Below, one piece after another: positions 39,495 through 45,332 of a stretch of 45,332 bases of DNA. A program made the position numbers and the translations under genes. The stretch's first letter is position 1; the number at the start of each line of letters is the position of its first letter. Source of the DNA: a bacterium. GTDB taxonomy: Bacteria > Sumerlaeota > Sumerlaeia > SLMS01. The DNA is taken from contig WGMQ01000060.1 in NCBI GenBank assembly GCA_016125005.1, positions 1 to 45,332 on the forward strand, given 5' to 3'. The notes beneath the pieces were generated by a model. It was given only the letters and a program-made list of their open reading frames with translations. It searched no databases and was not told where the DNA came from.

Positions 39495-42400
39495 TTGAAC
39501 ACCCGCGACCTTTCCTTCAACGCGCCCGACGAGGGCAGCGCGCCCCAAACCCCCGCCGTGCCCAAGGAAGCGATGGCGGGCGCCGGATTCGATCCGAGCG
39601 CCTCGGCCGGTGTCTTCATCGGCGTTCGCCACTTCACGAAAACCAAAGAACTCAAGGAGGTCCCCTACGCCGTCGACGATGCGGTCGACATGGCGTATCG
39701 CTTCAGCGTGGAGCTGGGGCTCGTCGAGGCCGCGGGGGTGAGCCTGTGTCTCTCCGGCGACCCGCAGAAGCCGGAAAGCCGTCGGCGTCTAGCCGAGTTA
39801 CAGAATAAGGGGGCGCGTGTCGGCGACGCGGATATCTGGCGTGTTTGCGAGGAAATCAAGGGGGCGGCCAAGCGCGCCAAGCCCGAGGGGGCGCTCTTTT
39901 GCAGCGTGGCGACCCACGGCTTCCAGGACCCGCAGACCGGCATCAGTTACATCGTGATGGCGGATACGTATCTGGACAAGATCTCGAAGAGCGCCCTAAC
40001 GGTGACGGAGCTGGAACAGGACCTCGGCACGACGAAGTGCCGGCGGCGGTTCCTGCTGATGGATGCGTGCCGCGAGTTCCTCCTGACGGGAGGCCCATCG
40101 AAGCGAAACGTCGGCAACCAGGCCTCGGATGGCATCGCGAATGCGCTCGCGAAGTTCGAAGGCGCGGTCGTGTTCTCCGCGACGGGCGCGGGAGGGCTGG
40201 CCTACGACGACGAGGAGGCGAAGAACGGTGTCTTCACGCGCGGCATCCTGGAAGGACTCAACGGGGCTGCCACGCCGGACGCGGAGGGCATCATCCGCGC
40301 GGGTCAGCTTGCTGACTACGCGAATGCCTTCATCACCAAGTGGATCGAGCGCGAAGAGAAGAAGCGCAACATGACGCTGAAGTTCAGTGGCATCCAGACG
40401 AGCTTCGAGGGCGAGGGCTCGCGGCCGCCATTGGCGATCCGACCGGAGGCCTACGCCGCCGCGCAAAGAAGCGCGACTGTGCAGACCTTCGAGGGGCAGC
40501 GACAGATGGCGTTGTCCCTGATGGAGGAGGCGGTCAATTGGCCGGGATTCTCCGAGGAGTTGGTGGCTGATGTGACGGCGGTCATCAACAGCGGTAGCCG
40601 CGACGAGCAGACAGCGGTGCTCAAGCGCATCGAACGTCTATACGTGGAGGGCGAAGATTACGCCGAGGACTTCGTGGGGTGGTGGCAGCGACGCCACGGC
40701 GACGCGCCGGGCTCGTCCCCGTCGCACTCGGGCGTGCGGCAAGCGCTTCCGCCGTTCGAGGCGGAAGTGGAGGTGGACCTGGACACGATCATCGCCGGGG
40801 GATTCGCCTCGGTGGCGCTGGAGATGCCGAAGGTCGGCATCCGCCGCATGGAAGTCCGCATTCCGCGCTGGACCGCCGAGGGCGAGATCGTCCGCATCCC
40901 GCGCGAGGGTCCGGGAGGCGCCGATATTCACCTGTCGGTGCGCCACGTGGTCGGCCATCGCTTCCGCATGGAAAACGGCGAGCTGACCACGGACCTGACC
41001 ATCAGCGTGGTGGACGCATTCAAGGGCGCCACCAAGCCGCTTTTGCTGCCGGATGGTGACGTGGGGGTGACGATTCCCCCGGGGAGCAAGGATGGATCGC
41101 TGGTGATCGTCCCCGGGAAGGGAATGAGGACGCCCGGTCAGCCGACGGGAGATCTTTGCGTGCGACTTCGCGTGGAGGCCTCGCAGGCTGACGATCGCGA
41201 ATCCGATTCGTCGTCGATGAACCTGACGCTGGAGCAACTGATCCAGTGGCGACCGGTGGAAGGCAGCCCCATGCCGGGGCGGAAAAACTGGCGGGTGGTC
41301 AGAAAGCTTGGCGAGGGTGGCTTCGGCGAGGCATGGCTCATTGAGCAGCCCAAGTCGATGCAGCAGCGGGTGCTGAAGTTCTGCTTCGATCTGAATCACC
41401 TCGCCGCGCTGCGCCGCGAGGTAACGTTGCTACGCACGCTCTATCAGAATCCCCTCTCCGAGGGGCGCGTGGCGCGAGTGCTCGACTGGAATCTGGATTC
41501 GCCGCCGCACTACCTGGAGTTTGCCTACTATCCCGCGGGGAGCCTCGATGACTACGCGAAGCGTGTCGGCGGGATGGAGAAGATATCCTTCGCCCAGCGA
41601 CTCCGCTTCATGGCGCAGGTCGCCGGGGCGCTGAGCTTCGCCCACAGCCAGCGGGTCCTGCATCGGGACCTCAAGCCGTCGAACATCTTCATCGAGGAAA
41701 CGCCGACGGAAGGACAGCGGGCGCTGCTCGCGGACTTCGGAATCGGCACCATCGAGGGAGGCGTCTCCGAGGCAATTCCCGGCGTGACGATGGGGACGAT
41801 GACCAAGACGGGAAGCGGGCAGATTGGCCTCGGGACGCGTCTATACCTGGCTCCGGAACTGCTCGAAGGGAAGCCACCCAGCGCGGCCTCCGATATATAC
41901 GCCTTCGGCGTGACCTTCTTCCAGGTGATGTCGGGCGACACGACGCGCGCCTTCGGCCACGGCTGGGAGAAGTACCTGAAGATCAAGGAACTCCAGCAGA
42001 TCGTCGCGCTCTGCGTGAACGTCAATCCGGACGACCGCATCCGTGACGTGGAGACGATCCACAAGCGGCTGCAATTCCTCGTGTCCGAGCGGGGCCTTGA
42101 GCACCGCAAGACACCCAGCGTGCCTCAGGCGCCCGAGCCGGAGAAGCTCCCGCTGAGGGAACGACTCAAGTTCTGGAAGAAGCGCGACGGTCCCGTGTGG
42201 GAGAGCAGCCGCGTCAAGCCGAAGGGGAACTTCATCACGCGGCCTTTGGCGGCATTGGGACGCCTTGTCAAATGGGTCCTCGCGCCGATTTCAGGCCTTG
42301 GATGGCTGCTACCGGTGATCGGCGTGATGCTGGTGATCTTCCTTTTCACCAGGGCGGGCGACTTCCTTTTCAAGAAGCTGCTGCTGGGAGAGATTTCCCG

Positions 42401-43562
42401 CACGGCGAAGAACGACGGTGACGTGGGCCAGGGGCTCGGCGACTTCGCACGGGTTTATGGCACCCCCGGCGCGGCGGTGGGCTCGGGTGGCGGCGGGGAA
42501 ACTGCGAATGGATCCCCCGCGCAACCAATGACGGACCCCGCGGAGACATTCTTCCGCAATCACGCCCCGGGCTACTTCCAGAATATGACCCGCGAGGTCT
42601 ATACGGACCTCGGGCGTCTATACGAAACGGCGGGGAACGTGCCGAACCCGCAGGTCCAGATTGAGTCGGCATCCACGGCGGAGGACGGCACGCGCAAGGC
42701 CATCGTGATCGTGGATATTCCTGCCTGGATCACGGACCAACGCGCGATGCCGATGGTGTGTGTCCTCCATCGCGGCAAGCGCTTCGACGACACGAAGTAC
42801 ATGATCGCGCTCAGCGGACCGAAGGCGGCCCAGTTTGTGTTCTCGGGCGAGCAAAAACCCGCTGCTCCGGGGACGGTTGAACTGCCGCCTGTCTATACAC
42901 TGGTGACGATGCGGCCGGATACCGAGTGGGCCGCGGCGCAGAAGATGGTGGCCGACCTCGGCAGCTTCCCGGATCGTTACTTCCAGAAGGGGCTGTCGCT
43001 GAAGGTGCTTCTCGCCAACCCGGACCTGATTCCCGATGCCGCGATGGCGACGTATCTTCGCGCGGCGGTCGCCGCCGATGGTCGGTCCGAAGGCACGCTC
43101 AATGCACTCAACGGCGCGAAGGACGGCCTGGCGAACGAGAAGAGCAACATCAAGTCCTACCGCAGCACCATCTCGTCGTTGCAACGGCAGCGCGCAGAGG
43201 CCGAGAAGCGGAAGCGCGACAACAACAATAACAACAATCGGAGTAACAACCAGGACAACTCCCCGCCGCCCGAATTCTATGACGGACAAATCCGCCAATA
43301 CCAGAATATGATCGAGGCCGCCGAAAAGCGCATCCCGATCCTGACACGCAACGTGACGATCAATAGCCGTCGTGTGGAGCAGGACCAGATGGAGCGCGAC
43401 CTGCAATTCCTCAACCTGGCGAACTACCTAACGACCCGATTCCCCTATCAGTCGAACGAGGCAGCGCGGCGCGTCCTGGCCAACAAGGAGGCGGACCTCT
43501 CAATCCGTCACGAGGCAAATCAGGTGCTCAACTATTCCCGCTTCCTGATCGGAAAGGAGTGA
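39495..43562 (+). CDS. Caspase / DnaJ-CTD / Ser-Thr kinase / TM fusion protein (1355 aa)
   Basis: The TTG at 39495 (GGGAG nine bases upstream) is the first usable start. Residues about 35-320 form a C14 caspase-type domain: AGVFIGVRHF, VPYAVDDAVDMAY, His141 in VATHGF and Cys192 in LLMDACREF. Residues about 425-558 match both halves of the DnaJ/Hsp40 C-terminal domain (RRMEVRIPRWTAEGEIVRI, ELTTDLTISVVDAFKGATK, VTIPPGSKDGSLVIVPGKGM, GDLCVRLRV) with no J domain. Residues about 600-870 are a complete kinase: LGEGGFG from 605, Lys628, HRDLKPSN 723-730, DFG 747-749, LAPELLEG. A TM helix follows (about 930-950). The last 400 residues are presumably extracytoplasmic, with a coiled coil and an Asn-rich linker. 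It is coupled to the exported protein gene downstream. Confidence 0.9.
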   Translation: MNTRDLSFNAPDEGSAPQTPAVPKEAMAGAGFDPSASAGVFIGVRHFTKTKELKEVPYAVDDAVDMAYRFSVELGLVEAAGVSLCLSGDPQKPESRRRLAELQNKGARVGDADIWRVCEEIKGAAKRAKPEGALFCSVATHGFQDPQTGISYIVMADTYLDKISKSALTVTELEQDLGTTKCRRRFLLMDACREFLLTGGPSKRNVGNQASDGIANALAKFEGAVVFSATGAGGLAYDDEEAKNGVFTRGILEGLNGAATPDAEGIIRAGQLADYANAFITKWIEREEKKRNMTLKFSGIQTSFEGEGSRPPLAIRPEAYAAAQRSATVQTFEGQRQMALSLMEEAVNWPGFSEELVADVTAVINSGSRDEQTAVLKRIERLYVEGEDYAEDFVGWWQRRHGDAPGSSPSHSGVRQALPPFEAEVEVDLDTIIAGGFASVALEMPKVGIRRMEVRIPRWTAEGEIVRIPREGPGGADIHLSVRHVVGHRFRMENGELTTDLTISVVDAFKGATKPLLLPDGDVGVTIPPGSKDGSLVIVPGKGMRTPGQPTGDLCVRLRVEASQADDRESDSSSMNLTLEQLIQWRPVEGSPMPGRKNWRVVRKLGEGGFGEAWLIEQPKSMQQRVLKFCFDLNHLAALRREVTLLRTLYQNPLSEGRVARVLDWNLDSPPHYLEFAYYPAGSLDDYAKRVGGMEKISFAQRLRFMAQVAGALSFAHSQRVLHRDLKPSNIFIEETPTEGQRALLADFGIGTIEGGVSEAIPGVTMGTMTKTGSGQIGLGTRLYLAPELLEGKPPSAASDIYAFGVTFFQVMSGDTTRAFGHGWEKYLKIKELQQIVALCVNVNPDDRIRDVETIHKRLQFLVSERGLEHRKTPSVPQAPEPEKLPLRERLKFWKKRDGPVWESSRVKPKGNFITRPLAALGRLVKWVLAPISGLGWLLPVIGVMLVIFLFTRAGDFLFKKLLLGEISRTAKNDGDVGQGLGDFARVYGTPGAAVGSGGGGETANGSPAQPMTDPAETFFRNHAPGYFQNMTREVYTDLGRLYETAGNVPNPQVQIESASTAEDGTRKAIVIVDIPAWITDQRAMPMVCVLHRGKRFDDTKYMIALSGPKAAQFVFSGEQKPAAPGTVELPPVYTLVTMRPDTEWAAAQKMVADLGSFPDRYFQKGLSLKVLLANPDLIPDAAMATYLRAAVAADGRSEGTLNALNGAKDGLANEKSNIKSYRSTISSLQRQRAEAEKRKRDNNNNNNRSNNQDNSPPPEFYDGQIRQYQNMIEAAEKRIPILTRNVTINSRRVEQDQMERDLQFLNLANYLTTRFPYQSNEAARRVLANKEADLSIRHEANQVLNYSRFLIGKE

Positions 43563-43569
43563 CGTGCCC

Positions 43570-45096
43570 ATGCGGAAATCCACTCTGAAGTCCTTGATTG
43601 GAAGCGCGCTGGTAGCCCTGCTGCTGCTCGGGGGTCACGTGACCCTGTCGGCGCAGGTCGACCGCTTTGCCGAGTACGTGGACCGCGTCCAGTGGGTGGA
43701 GGCCAACAGGCTGGCGCGCGAGGAAATGGAGAAGTCGCCGCAGAGTTTCCGCGGACGCGAGCGCTACCTGCTGGTGGTGCAGCGCGCCGGTGGGGCCCAT
43801 CCCGACCCGCAGCCCGAGCGCCGTCGCGTCATCCTGGAGACAATCGCCCTCTTCCCGCAGGAAAACCTCAAGCCGTTCATCGACGCCGCGCTGAAGGACA
43901 TCGAACCAGAGGTCACCCGTCGCCTCGACAACGACGATCTGCGGAGCGCGATGATTGGCATGATGCTGGTGGGCGCCGTTCGTGACCAAACCGACAAGCG
44001 CGCGGAAGGCGTGAAGGCCGCGTACAGTCTGTTCCTGAGTCCAACGAACGACTTCGAGACGCTGGACCCGCTCCTGATCAAGTTCGCGCTGATGGAGTAC
44101 CTGCGCGGCCTGCAAACGGGGAAGTGGGAGTACGGCGACGAAGTCTCGACCGCGCTGGAGGAGAACCTGTTCCGCGTGGCCATCTCGCCGTGGAACAAGA
44201 ACCCAAGGACAGTTGAGGTTGGTTTCTGGCCGGAGTTCGCCCGGTTCCTGCGGAGTCGCCTGATCCTGACCTTCGAGAAACGCGGCACGCGGATCTCGCA
44301 TGCCGAAAGAGCGGCCATGCTGCGCTACCTGCTGGTGCTGACCGCCATCATGCCGGAGGGGACGATCGACCTCGGTTCAGGGGCCGACATTGTGCCTCCA
44401 CTGGCCGATCCGATTCCCCAGTTCGACCTGCCGATGCTACGCCGCAGCCCCACCATCGTGAGGCGGGCCATCGCCCTGACGACGAACTCAAAAGCAATTG
44501 GCGACACGGGCCTGCTGTTGTCGCTGCACGAACTGCTGTTGGAGGTGAATGCCGCCACCGATGAGGAGTGGGCCACCCAATGCACGCTGGTGGACTACTG
44601 CCTGGAGAAGAACGCCGCTGTCTTCCACCCGGTGAGTATCGCCGGATTCCCCGCCCATCTGGAGAATCTGACCTACTGCTGGGGAGTGGTATCCTTCCTC
44701 CAGGCGGAGTGCACGATGACGACGGAGCGGCTCGGCATCGACTCGGCCATTGCCAACGTGCAGGTGTTCAATGCGGTGGAGCGACGCAACGCGATGCAGT
44801 TTTCCGTGTGCCTCCAGACGATCAACAACGAGCCGCAGCGGGATCTGATCGTGGAATCGGCGATGACCTTGGCTGAACTGGCGGAGCGCCACCTGGATGA
44901 TCGCTGGGCGGGTGCGGTGAAGGATCTGGCCAAGATCGCAACCAACCGCGCCCAAGCCGGCGCGCCGGTGGCACGACTGGGCGAGTTCCAGGGGGTCTCG
45001 ACGCTGACCATCGCGGCGCGCGATGCGGCAGCGAACTCTCTGGCGGCGGCGCGGGCATCGGTTGCCGCCAATCGCAAGCCCGCGGCGGGGAACTAG
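43570..45096 (+). CDS. Exported helical protein, partner of the caspase-kinase
   Basis: The ATG at 43570 (GTG at 43564 is an alternative) follows an AAGGAG at the very end of the preceding gene, so translation is coupled. A signal peptide (MRKSTLKSLIGSALVALLLL, cut near LSA|QVDR) precedes about 480 residues that are mostly helical, with no recognised domain. Segments such as ALLEENLFRVAISPWN-like acidic helices and DLRSAMIGMMLVGAV suggest a repeat solenoid. It should reach the periplasm or outside, the same side as the last 400 residues of the kinase fusion, so a ligand or co-receptor role is inferred. A TPP riboswitch for a different gene starts about 45 bases after its stop. Confidence 0.75.
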   Translation: MRKSTLKSLIGSALVALLLLGGHVTLSAQVDRFAEYVDRVQWVEANRLAREEMEKSPQSFRGRERYLLVVQRAGGAHPDPQPERRRVILETIALFPQENLKPFIDAALKDIEPEVTRRLDNDDLRSAMIGMMLVGAVRDQTDKRAEGVKAAYSLFLSPTNDFETLDPLLIKFALMEYLRGLQTGKWEYGDEVSTALEENLFRVAISPWNKNPRTVEVGFWPEFARFLRSRLILTFEKRGTRISHAERAAMLRYLLVLTAIMPEGTIDLGSGADIVPPLADPIPQFDLPMLRRSPTIVRRAIALTTNSKAIGDTGLLLSLHELLLEVNAATDEEWATQCTLVDYCLEKNAAVFHPVSIAGFPAHLENLTYCWGVVSFLQAECTMTTERLGIDSAIANVQVFNAVERRNAMQFSVCLQTINNEPQRDLIVESAMTLAELAERHLDDRWAGAVKDLAKIATNRAQAGAPVARLGEFQGVSTLTIAARDAAANSLAAARASVAANRKPAAGN

Positions 45097-45140
45097 GCGC
45101 GGATCGCCCTTGCATGTAGGGGGGCTCCCGCCGCAACCTT

Positions 45141-45250
45141 TCCGCGCTGGGTGCGGGGCCAAGAAGCCCCTGAGACGGAGTTCCCGCATGGGTGCGCTCC
45201 GGTAGCCTTTGAACCTGATCCGGGTGACACCGGCGTAGGGAACGCGCTTC
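45141..45250 (+). promoter_or_regulatory. TPP riboswitch (THI element)
   Basis: The conserved core is clear: GCTGGGTGCGGGGCC near 45147, CTGAGA at 45170-45175, a long variable P3 arm (CGGAGTTCCCGCATGG region), then CCTTTGAACCTGATC at 45206-45220 and CGGGTGACACCGGCGTAGGGAA in pieces up to 45242. Outer GCGC segments at 45143-45146 and 45243-45247 can form P1. It binds thiamine pyrophosphate and normally represses thiamine synthesis or transport genes, most often thiC. The regulated gene lies beyond 45332; no start codon with a ribosome site is convincing in the last 80 bases. Confidence 0.95.
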
Positions 45251-45332
45251 CAAGAAACGTCTCCACAGGCGCAGTCACGGCGTATCCGGCACCATATCAC
45301 GAGCGAATCCGCCGCGGATTCCCGCCGTCCCA

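Noticed and set aside
4760..42900. Recurrent hexamer CTATAC/GTATAG, seen about 20 times by eye
   Set aside because: A rough expectation from base composition is about half that; many hits are Leu-Tyr codon pairs, so evidence for a signal is weak without a proper count.
1..45332. CRISPR arrays, rRNA, tRNA, prophage or transposase genes
   Set aside because: None found by eye on either strand.

Overview
The window reads as one chromosomal segment of a GC-rich diderm (Gram-negative) bacterium. The envelope genes show this: LptE- and LolA-like proteins, an LpoB-type activator with its YcfL partner, several lipobox lipoproteins, prepilin-like proteins and the MreC-MreD-RodA elongation genes. Nothing seen ties it to a well-studied genus. 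The mix (CdsZ-type DUF164 zinc-ribbon protein, PEGA lipoprotein, PATAN/DUF4388 protein, a caspase-kinase giant, short 8-mer/9-mer intergenic repeats) suggests an uncultured lineage such as Sumerlaeota, Hydrogenedentota or the PVC group. That placement is a low-confidence guess. About 40 genes are supported, packed in short operons on both strands. No tRNA, rRNA, CRISPR, phage or IS transposase was seen.

Layout. 1-970: 3' end of a PIG-L-type deacetylase gene (probably the tail of a NagB-PIG-L fusion) and a good intrinsic terminator. 1268-4334 (minus): an AT-richer, tightly overlapping operon for a Cys-rich secreted peptide, a secreted/anchored protein, a small membrane protein, an L,D-transpeptidase-like protein and a prepilin; a cadherin-like secreted protein lies upstream. 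6188-7120: a PATAN-domain protein. 13070-7114 (minus): LolA, LptE, a sensor histidine kinase, a response regulator with an unassigned output domain and a secreted protein, apparently one operon; an epimerase-like gene lies just upstream. 14116-17484: a large secreted CBM9/PQQ-sugar-dehydrogenase/CBM/diheme fusion. 17684-23285: DUF164 protein, PEGA lipoprotein, two pseudopilins, FabI, thioredoxin and NrdR.

23286-23813 is a gene-free stretch holding a roughly 260-bp imperfect palindrome and copies of a dispersed triple-8-mer repeat. Then come an aldo/keto reductase and a small membrane protein (minus), UvrB, and an LpoB / COG3014-like / YcfL lipoprotein operon interrupted by repeats. On the minus strand follow a prepilin, a peptidase M14-amidohydrolase fusion and CoaX. 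From 34023 rightward: GlgB with a basic tail, YidD, and a translationally coupled mreC-mreD-rodA set.

The most unusual locus is 39495-45096. A 1355-residue protein joins a caspase-type peptidase (His141/Cys192), a DnaJ/Hsp40 C-terminal substrate-binding module with no J domain, a complete Ser/Thr protein kinase, a transmembrane helix and a roughly 400-residue presumed extracytoplasmic region. It is followed within a few bases by a gene for a 509-residue exported protein. The pair is a candidate undescribed envelope-sensing protease-kinase system. The window closes with a clear TPP riboswitch whose regulated gene lies outside.
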